DNA of 30,397 nucleotides from Lachnospiraceae bacterium (GTDB lineage Bacteria; Bacillota; Clostridia; Lachnospirales; Lachnospiraceae): positions 1 through 30,397 of the forward strand of contig JAAVAF010000100.1 in NCBI GenBank assembly GCA_014804225.1, read 5' to 3'. The notes below the pieces were generated by a model. The model ran no database searches, had not been told where the DNA came from, and saw nothing but the letters and a program-made list of their open reading frames with translations. The position numbers and the translations under genes were made by a program. Numbering within the stretch: the first letter of the stretch is position 1; the number at the start of each line of letters is the position of its first letter. Positions 15,422 through 22,497 of the stretch are shown here, piece after piece.

Positions 15422-16238
15422 TTCTCCCGTTTATTCCTTCCTTTGCATAAAATTTATCAACTAATGCTTTCAAATTATCATAATATGTATCACTCCACTG
15501 CCAACTGTAGGATTTATCATACTTTGATATTGGTTCTCCATTTCCTCTTTCGATATCATAAACTTCATAGTTTTCATTAACAAAAATCCCCTCAATGCCA
15601 TATGCTTCAACCAACTTCTCAAAAGATCCAATATCTTTCAACCATTTACTTGTTTTTGGTCTTTTATACGCTGAATATAATTTACAATCTCTGATATCAC
15701 TTTTTTCTTCAATTCTATTAAGGCACATTTTCAAATCATATAATGTATGATCGATTCTGTCTCCAAAAACCAAACATCGAGTCGGATTAATTCCATTCTT
15801 CTCCCTCGGAAAATAGAATATAGGTTTTTTTCTATAACGTTCATACTCTGCTACTGCCTCTTCGCCTCTTTCAAATTTTCTAAATATTCTGTTTACAGAA
15901 AATAAACCATCTGCGCCGCATCCACACAAAACATTCCTCTCATTGCTTATGCCATTACCATCAGGATCTACATAAAATGCATGTATCATTTCATATATAA
16001 TATTTTTGTCTTTTATATCTACCCTATTCTCAAACTCGTATATCAAATTTCTCATAAGATCCGTCTCTATTTGATGAATCTCCTCATATGTTTTTTTACT
16101 TAAACCAACAAAACGATTTATTTTCACCTCCTGCTTAAACACATTTTTCAAAATTTTATCTGAATGATATGTATTTTTATTTTTTTTATAAAACTCACTA
16201 TTCTTATACAACTCTAAAATATCATCTAATTCTGACAT
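15369..16238 (-). CDS. Protein with a DUF6994-like motif, copy 2
   Basis: 289 residues; ATG with GGGAG 6 bases upstream. The middle carries FYFPREKNGINPTRCLVFGD, then RIDHTLYDLKMCL. This parallels copy 1 at 8292 (FIWPK, then DRVDITLHEINCF): an aromatic-Pro-basic start, a loop, then D-R-[IV]-D-x-T-L. A Cys pair (LCGCGADG) precedes it. The last 18 residues overlap the start of phosphoesterase C in another frame and look unlike the rest, so the native stop may have been lost. Function unknown. Confidence 0.65.
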   Translation of the reverse strand: MSELDDILELYKNSEFYKKNKNTYHSDKILKNVFKQEVKINRFVGLSKKTYEEIHQIETDLMRNLIYEFENRVDIKDKNIIYEMIHAFYVDPDGNGISNERNVLCGCGADGLFSVNRIFRKFERGEEAVAEYERYRKKPIFYFPREKNGINPTRCLVFGDRIDHTLYDLKMCLNRIEEKSDIRDCKLYSAYKRPKTSKWLKDIGSFEKLVEAYGIEGIFVNENYEVYDIERGNGEPISKYDKSYSWQWSDTYYDNLKALVDKFYAKEGINGRNEHLCHERHTRLSAVIR

Positions 16239-16261
16239 ATTAATCTCCCTTCAACATAGAT

Positions 16262-16504
16262 TTATTTTCTTTCTACAGCATACCACACTCTTCTCCTTCT
16301 GTTCAATCCATTTACCTGTCCCGGATATCTTCTGTTACACTCTCTGGCAGCATACGTATTTTCCATATTAATTCCAATCCAGAATCTGTATATACTGTCT
16401 TTTTCCCAAATTTGTTTGAGTATTTCCTTGTTATCATTATACCATTCTTTTAACACAGGCAAAACGTATCTATTGAACTCATCGGAAAACCCCCCCTCAA
16501 TCAT
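16262..16504 (-). CDS. Small protein of unknown function, possibly a remnant
   Basis: 80 residues from ATG 16502-16504. No ribosome site precedes this ATG, although the frame is open 12 codons further upstream and reads sensibly (RYIEDPVNETN). This suggests an N-terminally truncated gene or non-standard initiation. A seven-G run lies at codons 3-5, a place prone to slippage. The sequence is helical and ends in a basic motif (NRRRRVWYAVERK). A promoter-like TATAAT lies about 42 bases upstream. No family recognised. Confidence 0.45.
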   Translation of the reverse strand: MIEGGFSDEFNRYVLPVLKEWYNDNKEILKQIWEKDSIYRFWIGINMENTYAARECNRRYPGQVNGLNRRRRVWYAVERK

Positions 16505-16545
16505 ATTCGTTTCATTTACAGGGTCTTCAATATACCTTTTTTAAT

Positions 16546-16573
16546 ATTATAACTAACACATTGCAATTGCAAA
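16546..16573 (-). promoter_or_regulatory. Putative promoter before the 80-residue gene
   Basis: A perfect TATAAT (16546-16551, minus strand) lies 16 bases downstream of TTTGCA (16568-16573). A repeated TTGCAA occupies 16561-16572. It sits in the gap between phosphoesterase D and the small gene. Confidence 0.45.
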
Positions 16574-16596
16574 AATTTGAGTCTTTTCCAAAAAGG

Positions 16597-17301
16597 CTAC
16601 CCTCGAGAATAAAAACATTCACCTGTTTCAAGACAGATACATGCCAATTTTCCACTGACAAAGCCGCATCCACAATCCAAAAGGTAAACATTTTCTTTAT
16701 TATTTCTCCAGATAGAATGCCAATCTTTCCCTAAATATCCACCTTCCTTTTTCCACAAGATATTGCTTGTGGGAGTATGCCCGCATAATGAAATATATCC
16801 GTCAATTCCTTCTAAGAAAAATGCTTCCAGTTCCCAATTACCCATCATATAATAATTTTTTGATTCCTTTAGGGACGGATAGGATGTCATAGCATGTGCC
16901 ATAAGAAACTTTTTCCCATCTATGTCAATCTCTTCCTGAAGTGGTAAATGATGTATCAAATCAGCAAGATTTAACATATCGGTTTCTGTTATTCTTTGTT
17001 TTATTAAACCAAAAGAATTATAGGGATAAGAACCCATTTTCAACCTTTTTCTTTCTGACAGCGAAAAATATTTCTCTATATAATCCGCAAGCCATTGATC
17101 ATGGTTTCCCCGTATCCAGATATATTGTCCCTGTAATCCGGTCAACGTAAAATAAACGCCTACCGGATCCGCTTCATCTCCTCCTCTGTCAAAAAGTTCT
17201 CCAAGCACAATCACTTTATCATCATGCCCCGGTTGAATTTGCTCTAGGATGCTATTTAATTTTTTTACTTCGTTATGTATATCTCCGATTACATAATTTA
17301 T
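16597..17301 (-). CDS. PPP-family metallophosphoesterase, copy D (ATA start, altered motifs)
   Basis: 234 codons if read from ATA at 17299-17301. That position gives NYVIGDIHNEVKK, exactly where a PPP enzyme should begin (MNYVIGDIHG), and GGAG lies 9 bases upstream. No ATG, GTG or TTG is available there; the nearest alternative, an internal GTG at 17212-17214, would delete motif I. Motifs: GDIHN (usually GDIHG), GELFDRGG (usually GDxxDRG, so a metal-binding Asp is Glu), GNHD, MAHAMTS and CGHTPTS. The body is otherwise intact. It may be translated poorly from ATA, or be an early pseudogene. It is the most upstream gene of the accessory block. Confidence 0.7.
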   Translation of the reverse strand: MNYVIGDIHNEVKKLNSILEQIQPGHDDKVIVLGELFDRGGDEADPVGVYFTLTGLQGQYIWIRGNHDQWLADYIEKYFSLSERKRLKMGSYPYNSFGLIKQRITETDMLNLADLIHHLPLQEEIDIDGKKFLMAHAMTSYPSLKESKNYYMMGNWELEAFFLEGIDGYISLCGHTPTSNILWKKEGGYLGKDWHSIWRNNKENVYLLDCGCGFVSGKLACICLETGECFYSRG

Positions 17302-17642
17302 AACCGTCTGCTCCTTTCACGATGAGGTAAAATACTTTCTTCGCTCCAATCAGTACAGTATTTTCTTCCTATTTTTACACTTCATACTTAGCGTTCAGAT
17401 TCCATGTTTTTCTGTTTTCAATCTTCTCTAAGTTTTACCTTACAATTTCTAATTATAAGAACATGTTAGGTTGTTTTTTCCACCTAAACTATAAAATTTT
17501 TTATTCTTTATTTTACAATACAGCACTACTTTCAATGTACTGTAAAATTTCTCTTAAAATAAAGAAACGAAGAGTTTTTACACTCTCCGCTATAATACAT
17601 CTTATATACTCCATTTTTCAAAATAATTTAACAGTTTATGCG
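17302..17642. other. Gene-free stretch between phosphoesterase D and the recombinase remnant
   Basis: About 340 AT-rich bases with no supported gene. It should contain the promoter of the phosphoesterase block. A TATAAT at 17452-17457 (minus) lacks a good -35. Two hairpins are visible: TTAGGT/ACCTAA near 17466-17487, and a 13-base pair of arms with one mismatch at 17510-17522 and 17536-17548. Their role is unknown; they could be remnants of the mobile element whose decayed recombinase lies next to them. Confidence 0.45.
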
Positions 17643-17976
17643 ATTTTGCGGCGGCAATTCCCTCCGCCTGTCATTGTCTTATGTCATTTCGCTCATTTTC
17701 CGCAACGAAACTTAATATTTGCAATACAATATCGCTCAAAAATGTCCCGACCAGATTCTTCTCACGCCTCGTATCAAGCAATAGCATATCTATAACAACA
17801 ATGTCCACTCTTTTTTCTTTTACGAGTCTACGCCACTGCTCCAATACTTCATCATAATTCCGACCAAGGCGGTCAATGCTTTTTATGTAGACGACATCAT
17901 TGCATTTTAGTTTTTTGAGCATTTTTTGATAGGCGGGACGATCAAAATTTTTCCCCGATTGTCTGTCAACATAAAT
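17643..17976 (-). pseudogene. Partial copy of the serine recombinase gene
   Basis: These 334 bases align without gaps to 21794-22127 of the intact recombinase, with only about a dozen differences by eye. The copy covers residues from about IYVDRQSG to the start of the linker. It lacks the N-terminal catalytic Ser segment and the C-terminal HTH. An in-frame TGA at 17671-17673 replaces CGA (Arg) after NDIRQ. Upstream it is fused to an IS1182-like remnant. It cannot encode an active recombinase. With the intact copy it forms a direct repeat flanking the peptidase operon. Confidence 0.88.
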
Positions 17977-18139
17977 CGTGCTGATTCCCGGGATGTACAC
18001 TATAGCCAAGGATCTAGCCGTTCTTATCGCAGGCAGTCTGTACTATATAGGCAAATACATTTTTATGTTCACCCTTTCGGAACCATCCGCTTTCAGGATC
18101 AGAGGTGCATTCCTTGATGTTTTTTTCTTCCTTATACCA
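17977..18139 (-). mobile_element. IS1182-like transposase remnant
   Basis: On the minus strand a frame reads YKEEKNIKECTSDPESGWF, then RKGEHKNVFAY, then VQTACDKNG, a TAG (18014-18016) where the family has Trp, then ILGYSVHPGNQH. DPESGWFRKGEHK and TACDKNG-x-ILGY-x-V-x-PGN-x-HD are characteristic of IS1182-family DDE transposases (from memory). Only about 53 codons survive. The downstream end is cut precisely at the join with the recombinase fragment (about 17976), so one element probably inserted into or recombined with the other. Confidence 0.75.
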
Positions 18140-18193
18140 GAAAAGAGCCAGAAAGTCCCAAAAACAAAGAAGCTAGCTCTGTTAAAAGAAAAA

Positions 18194-18213
18194 TCCGAGG
18201 CGAAAATCTCGGA
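18194..18213 (-). terminator. Terminator of the zinc-ribbon/C11 peptidase operon
   Basis: TCCGAG (18194-18199) pairs with CTCGGA (18208-18213), followed on the minus strand by TTTTTCTTTT. It lies about 100 bases after the peptidase stop. Confidence 0.7.
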
Positions 18214-18229
18214 CTTTGTCTACAGTCTG

Positions 18230-18267
18230 AAATGGTTGAAAACAAACATTATTGCTTTCAACCATTT
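18230..18267. repeat. Perfect 12-bp inverted repeat downstream of the peptidase gene
   Basis: AAATGGTTGAAA (18230-18241) and TTTCAACCATTT (18256-18267) with a 14-base loop. There is no T run, so it is not a classic terminator. It precedes the terminator at 18194-18213 in the transcript and may stabilise the mRNA end. Confidence 0.65.
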
Positions 18268-18315
18268 AGAATATATTAAGGTCTCTGTTAATTCTGTGCA
18301 AATTCCCGAGTATGA

Positions 18316-20886
18316 TCAATCATCTATGCTGTACGGCCATGTTTGATTATGATCAACCGTACAGGTTACAGGCGTGGTGTACAAAGAATTACCGTAAATA
18401 TCCTTTATATAGTACATCCATTTGTATGTGCCTTCAGGATATATCAAATTTGTTCTAAGCCTAAAATCTCCATCTTCTTGACAGATATATGCGTCGTCAT
18501 CCGTAGTAAAGCGAAAATTACCTACAAATTCAAAAGTATCTGCATCATAGGTGGGATAAAGCGCCACAAGGGAATCGTCCTTTTTAAGCGGTTCTACTCT
18601 TGAGGCAAAATCACCGCTATCCGTATTCACTGTACCGACAGCAATATATTCCATTCTGGCAGTCGGAATCCAAGTGTCAGGATCCTGTTCAATATAATAC
18701 TCATAAAAAATCAAATATTTTGATTCGCCGTTATGCTTCACGGGAGCATAATAAAAGTTTACATATCCGTACCCCTCAACGTATCTTCTGGTCAACGGAT
18801 TAAAGGCTAAAATGTCACCATTGTCAAGACCTGCCGTCATTCCGAGAAACGGCTGCTCAACGGTTTTTTGATTGTTTTGACGGTAATACTCCCCGTTTCC
18901 AACAAAACTCATACCAAAATCCATCAGCACTGCACGCTCATTAGAATCGGTAATTGCGCAAAGCAAATTTGTATATACGGTATCTACCTTTTTCAACCCC
19001 TCATCGGAAAAAGTGAATGTGTATTTATCCAGCTTGTCAATGTTATCTGACACTAAGTTCTCATCAAGCGCAAATGAAGCAATGAAGCCACCGATCGCAT
19101 CAAGCGTGTTAAAGGTGCCTTTTTCACAATGTGGTTCTATCGAAAATGATATTCCTGTTTGATTTGTATCTGTATTCGGCGTGCCGGATGAATCATCTGT
19201 CCAATAGTCATATTCGCTGCTGTCTACATCATTTTCCGACCAGTATTCACTGCCCTCGTCCACCCAATGGCTTGGATCATATCCACTGATATCTCCTGCT
19301 TTGTCTTTTCCATAAACACACACGTCAACGATTCCCATATAAAAAGGTGTAACGCAGATATCCTTAAGTTTATTGATTTGACTTTCCCTTGGAACTAACG
19401 GAAAATAAATTGCAATTCCGCCGACATCATTATGGGCATTGCCGTTTCTCATGTATACTACGCATTCGTCCATAAGTGACAATACACTTTCTGCCTCGTT
19501 TGAATACGCAGACGTAGACTTGAGAAAAAGTCCTAAATCTGTCGAATTAGCATGATACTCCCACCTAGGATCCCATCCAAACCGCGGTAAATCTCCGGCA
19601 CCTGACATAATGTCATCGACGCCGTTTTGATTACAGATATAGTCATATATCTCTATACAGTATGCGTTGAATCCCAACAGGAACTGATCAATCTTTGAAA
19701 GATCTATTACCGACAAAGTAACGGCGTTTCTAGTATCTTCAGAAACCGATGAAATATAAGCGTCGCATAGGTATTTTCCAAGTTCCGCGCCGTTTTTTAC
19801 CTTCTCTCTAACACCGTTTCCGAATCCTGCATAATCCCAGCCGGTACCGGGCTCAGTTTCTTCGGAAGCAATCATATAATTTGCGTACGGAGCAAGAATA
19901 TTTGCCGTTTCTATCGTTGACATAAGGCAGGCATCGCAGCCTATCATTTCGAATTTAAAGGCATATTTATCATAAAGCGCCGCCAATGCTTTATCTATTT
20001 CTGTCAGAGACAAGCTGTCCTTTTCAAACCGATCGTCTTGGCAGACACCTCCGATGCTAGCTCCTCCGTGATCCCAGAAATCCAGTACCGTATACTGAGA
20101 ACGGTAGTTCGTCAATCCCCAGTCAAGGAAATTAAAGAGTGCATCCGGGTCGCCCATATTGGCTGTTCCTCTTTGAATTGGCTGGCTAGTTCCCTCACTT
20201 ATCAAAAGTCTCGTGTTTTGCCCATCGGCGCAGCTTTCATGATGCCAGACATCCGCACCTCCCGCCTCAACCACAAACCGAAGATTGGAATTATTTGAAG
20301 TTGCGCTAATCATTTCTTCCAAATCATGGGTAGCAAAACTACCCCCCGTTCTAGTTCCATCTTCTTTTTGGTTACCTGTTTCAAGGTTTGATCCACACAT
20401 ATAGACAAACACAGTCCATATTCCGTCGTTGGGCGTCTCCATCGGCGCTATGCTATCAGTAATACGGGTTATTGAAAGTTTCCCATCTGGCGAAATGGAT
20501 AGATTTGTGCCGCGTTTTCCCAGTGTCCGCGCAATCTCATCCTGTGCTGAAACGGATTCACCGGTCTGCGCTATAGTTGATACATTGTTCTGTGCCATAG
20601 TGGGCACACTGTTGCTCCCCCCAACGCTGTTTGTAGGCGCCGGATTTGCGCTGCCGCAAAATTTTAATAATCCTATTATTACAACAACAATCGCAATAAT
20701 GATAGGCATTTTATGATTTTTCTTATGTGTTTCTTTACGATCGACATTTCCGGTAATATTTTTATTATTTGTATTTGACTGTACAGCCGCTCCTGTGCCT
20801 TGCATCTGTTTTTCCGTTTTATGTCCGCATTTCGGGCAAAACATTGCATTTTCATTTAACTGATTACCACAATTTTTACAAATCAT
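18316..20886 (-). CDS. Membrane-anchored C11 (clostripain-like) cysteine peptidase with zinc ribbon
   Basis: 856 residues from ATG 20884-20886, with GAGGAG 7 bases upstream. Order of parts: an N-terminal zinc ribbon (CKNCG and CPKCG), a hydrophilic linker, one transmembrane helix at about 61-75 (MPIIIAIVVVIIGLL), a Ser/Thr/Asn-rich linker, then the C11 domain. The C11 domain starts at IWTVFVYMCGSNLE. It has the catalytic His in DFWDHGGAS and the catalytic Cys in GCDACLM, about 47 residues apart, as in clostripain/PmC11. These cleave after Lys or Arg and mature by self-cleavage. The last 300 residues form an unassigned beta-rich region. The zinc ribbon is predicted cytoplasmic and the peptidase external. 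It is co-transcribed with the zinc-ribbon protein 21 bases upstream. Confidence 0.9.
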   Translation of the reverse strand: MICKNCGNQLNENAMFCPKCGHKTEKQMQGTGAAVQSNTNNKNITGNVDRKETHKKNHKMPIIIAIVVVIIGLLKFCGSANPAPTNSVGGSNSVPTMAQNNVSTIAQTGESVSAQDEIARTLGKRGTNLSISPDGKLSITRITDSIAPMETPNDGIWTVFVYMCGSNLETGNQKEDGTRTGGSFATHDLEEMISATSNNSNLRFVVEAGGADVWHHESCADGQNTRLLISEGTSQPIQRGTANMGDPDALFNFLDWGLTNYRSQYTVLDFWDHGGASIGGVCQDDRFEKDSLSLTEIDKALAALYDKYAFKFEMIGCDACLMSTIETANILAPYANYMIASEETEPGTGWDYAGFGNGVREKVKNGAELGKYLCDAYISSVSEDTRNAVTLSVIDLSKIDQFLLGFNAYCIEIYDYICNQNGVDDIMSGAGDLPRFGWDPRWEYHANSTDLGLFLKSTSAYSNEAESVLSLMDECVVYMRNGNAHNDVGGIAIYFPLVPRESQINKLKDICVTPFYMGIVDVCVYGKDKAGDISGYDPSHWVDEGSEYWSENDVDSSEYDYWTDDSSGTPNTDTNQTGISFSIEPHCEKGTFNTLDAIGGFIASFALDENLVSDNIDKLDKYTFTFSDEGLKKVDTVYTNLLCAITDSNERAVLMDFGMSFVGNGEYYRQNNQKTVEQPFLGMTAGLDNGDILAFNPLTRRYVEGYGYVNFYYAPVKHNGESKYLIFYEYYIEQDPDTWIPTARMEYIAVGTVNTDSGDFASRVEPLKKDDSLVALYPTYDADTFEFVGNFRFTTDDDAYICQEDGDFRLRTNLIYPEGTYKWMYYIKDIYGNSLYTTPVTCTVDHNQTWPYSIDD

Positions 20887-20907
20887 TTCTTTTCTCCTCA
20901 CTTATCG

Positions 20908-21372
20908 TTATACTTTTGCTCCACATATTTCACAAAATGCTGCCCCTGCTACGAGCGGCTTCCCACACGCACGGCACACAGGTGCATTTGCATTATTTTT
21001 ATTTACGGAATTTCCAATTCCCAGACCGGAAAAATCCCAAGCCTGTATACTGCTTCCGCACTGGTTACAAAACAAGCTGTTAGATGTGACAATAGCGCCG
21101 CATTTTTCACACTGTACTTGGCCTTCCAGACTAAGCCTATATTGGCGGCAAAGTTTTTCATGATCCATACAGTTCTTAATGTGAGCGACCTGTTCATAAT
21201 ACTCAGCTTCCGTATTATCTTTATTTGCTTCAAAATATGTTCTTCCCAGCTCACATACAGCGTTTTGGACACTTATCCCTGCCTCGCGCAAATTTGAGTC
21301 CGCATGTTCAATTTCCGGATTCGGAGCCGCAGCAGCTCCTCGCATATGATTATTTACGTTGAACTTTCCCAT
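20908..21372 (-). CDS. Small protein with two zinc ribbons
   Basis: 154 residues from ATG 21370-21372, which has GGAGG 5 bases upstream. The first 85 residues are helical and charged (MGKFNVNNHMRGAAAAPNPE start). Two zinc ribbons follow: CEKCG with CNQCG, and CRACG with CEICG. No membrane segment. Proteins of this kind are common in gut clostridia but have no known role. Its partner is the C11 peptidase, which has a similar ribbon at its N-terminus, so the two may interact at the inner face of the membrane. Confidence 0.8.
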   Translation of the reverse strand: MGKFNVNNHMRGAAAAPNPEIEHADSNLREAGISVQNAVCELGRTYFEANKDNTEAEYYEQVAHIKNCMDHEKLCRQYRLSLEGQVQCEKCGAIVTSNSLFCNQCGSSIQAWDFSGLGIGNSVNKNNANAPVCRACGKPLVAGAAFCEICGAKV

Positions 21373-21501
21373 TTTATCCTCCTTCAAATTACGTATTATG
21401 TATAAAATGATTTAATGCGCTTCCATGATTCTTTGGCATCTGTTTCGTCAAGGTACTGTTAAATAAATCATGTTCGGCATAAACCCGAAACTGTTAAAAA
21501 C

Positions 21502-21519
21502 AAAAAAGTGTACTTTTTT
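21502..21519. repeat. Left 18-bp putative recombination site
   Basis: AAAAAAGTGTACTTTTTT: 8-base inverted half-sites around the central dinucleotide GT. It is the exact reverse complement of the site at 21596-21613. The outer flanks add three more symmetric bases (AAC...GTT). Serine recombinases cut at a central dinucleotide, so this layout fits a crossover site. On the minus strand it is followed by a T-rich stretch, so a terminator is the alternative reading. Confidence 0.5.
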
Positions 21520-21555
21520 GTTCTCATACATTTTTATTGATTTTGCGTGCCTTAT

Positions 21556-21584
21556 TTGACAATATTTGCGTTTTACCTTATAAT
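21556..21584 (+). promoter_or_regulatory. Perfect consensus sigma-A promoter, possibly invertible
   Basis: TTGACA (21556-21561), exactly 17 bases, TATAAT (21579-21584) on the plus strand. No plus-strand gene follows; transcription would start near 21591 and run antisense into the recombinase. It lies inside the 76-bp segment bounded by the two opposed 18-bp sites. Inversion would point it at the zinc-ribbon/C11 peptidase operon, which starts at 21372 and has no good promoter of its own. Confidence 0.7.
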
Positions 21585-21595
21585 GTGTTAAAAAT

Positions 21596-21613
21596 AAAAA
21601 AGTACACTTTTTT
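21596..21613. repeat. Right 18-bp putative recombination site / recombinase terminator
   Basis: AAAAAAGTACACTTTTTT: the same half-sites as the left site but with central AC, so it is inverted relative to it. It starts one base after the recombinase stop codon. On the minus strand the palindrome continues into TTTTTTATTTTT, so it can also serve as the recombinase terminator. Confidence 0.5.
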
Positions 21614-21614
21614 G

Positions 21615-22223
21615 CTATTGATTTTGCGTGTACTGCTTATATTTCTTTGCTTTGTATCGAAACGTAGATGCTGGCATATTACACTGCGATGCCGCTTCAA
21701 TTCCTGTTATCTTTTTCGATTCCCATTTTTCATATATTTTTTCAAAGTTATCAGGCAGAGCCAAGGCAGGACGGCCAAACCGGATTCCTCTCAATTTTGC
21801 GGCGGCAATTCCCTCCGCCTGTCGTTGTCTTATGTCATTTCGCTCATTTTCCGCAACGAAACTTAATACTTGCAATACAATATCACTCAAAAATGTCCCG
21901 ACCAGATTCTTCTCACGCCTCGTATCAAGCAACGGCATATCTATAACAACAATGTCTACTCTTTTTTCTTTTACAAGCCTACGCCACTGCTCCAACACTT
22001 CATCATAATTCCGACCAAGGCGGTCAATGCTTTTTATGTAGACGACATCATTACATTTCAGTTTTTTGAGCATTTTTTGATAAGCGGGACGATCAAAATT
22101 TTTCCCCGATTGTCTGTCAACATAAATATTGTTGTTCGGTACTTTTAACTCTTGCATCGCGAGCAGTTGTCTTGTTTCATTCTGCTCCCTGCTACTCACG
22201 CGTACATATCCGTATTTTTCCAT
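21615..22223 (-). CDS. Hin/resolvase-type serine site-specific recombinase
   Basis: 202 residues; ATG with AAAGGA about 7 bases upstream. The catalytic domain has YVRVSS with nucleophile Ser10, DRQSGKNFDRP, and the arginine motif IDRLGRN at about 66-72. A long helix (about 105-140, NLVGTFLSDIVLQVLSF then AENERNDIRQRQAEGI) follows. The C-terminal HTH is KKITGIEAASQCNMPASTFR. This is the size and order of DNA invertases and transposon resolvases, not the large phage integrases. Two putative crossover sites lie directly downstream and two tandem GTAC-containing motifs lie upstream. A decayed 334-bp copy is at 17643-17976. Confidence 0.93.
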   Translation of the reverse strand: MEKYGYVRVSSREQNETRQLLAMQELKVPNNNIYVDRQSGKNFDRPAYQKMLKKLKCNDVVYIKSIDRLGRNYDEVLEQWRRLVKEKRVDIVVIDMPLLDTRREKNLVGTFLSDIVLQVLSFVAENERNDIRQRQAEGIAAAKLRGIRFGRPALALPDNFEKIYEKWESKKITGIEAASQCNMPASTFRYKAKKYKQYTQNQ

Positions 22224-22246
22224 GTTTGTTTCCTTTCTTTTTTAAT

Positions 22247-22278
22247 TATTTTTGTACTTCCCTAGTATTTTTGTACTT
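22247..22278. repeat. Tandem GTAC-containing motifs upstream of the recombinase
   Basis: TATTTTTGTACTT occurs at 22247-22259 and 22266-22278, a 19-base period. On the minus strand the core AAGTACAAAAATA resembles the AAAAAGTAC half-site of the putative crossover sites. They lie 25-55 bases before the recombinase start and could be its binding sites for self-regulation. Confidence 0.5.
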
Positions 22279-22321
22279 TTTCTAATAAAATTGCAATTGG
22301 TTAAAACGGAACCGACATAAA

Positions 22322-22358
22322 AAACGCAGGACATCTTTTCTTAAGATTCCCTGCGTTT
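22322..22358 (-). terminator. Terminator downstream of the toxin-antitoxin/Rpn-fragment region
   Basis: AAACGCAGG (22322-22330) pairs with CCTGCGTTT (22350-22358), followed on the minus strand by a T run. It isolates the recombinase from upstream transcription. Confidence 0.8.
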
Positions 22359-22497
22359 AAAATTCGATATAAAATTATTCGTCTTTCTAAATTGTCATCT
22401 ATAATGCAAATTATTCTACTAAGCCTTGTTCTTACGATTTCGCTGCACCACCGCACTCTGAAATGCTTTCTAAAATCAGCTATACTCTTGCGACTGT

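Noticed and set aside
17452..17457. TATAAT upstream of phosphoesterase D as a promoter
   Set aside because: No acceptable -35 at 16-18 bases and no extended -10; too weak to list alone.
17671..18009. A second complete small recombinase
   Set aside because: Its first residues come from the transposase remnant read out of frame, the catalytic serine is missing and a TGA truncates it.
17978..18346. A 122-codon plus-strand frame between the recombinase remnant and the peptidase gene
   Set aside because: It is antisense to the IS1182-like remnant and then crosses two hairpins; no ribosome site.
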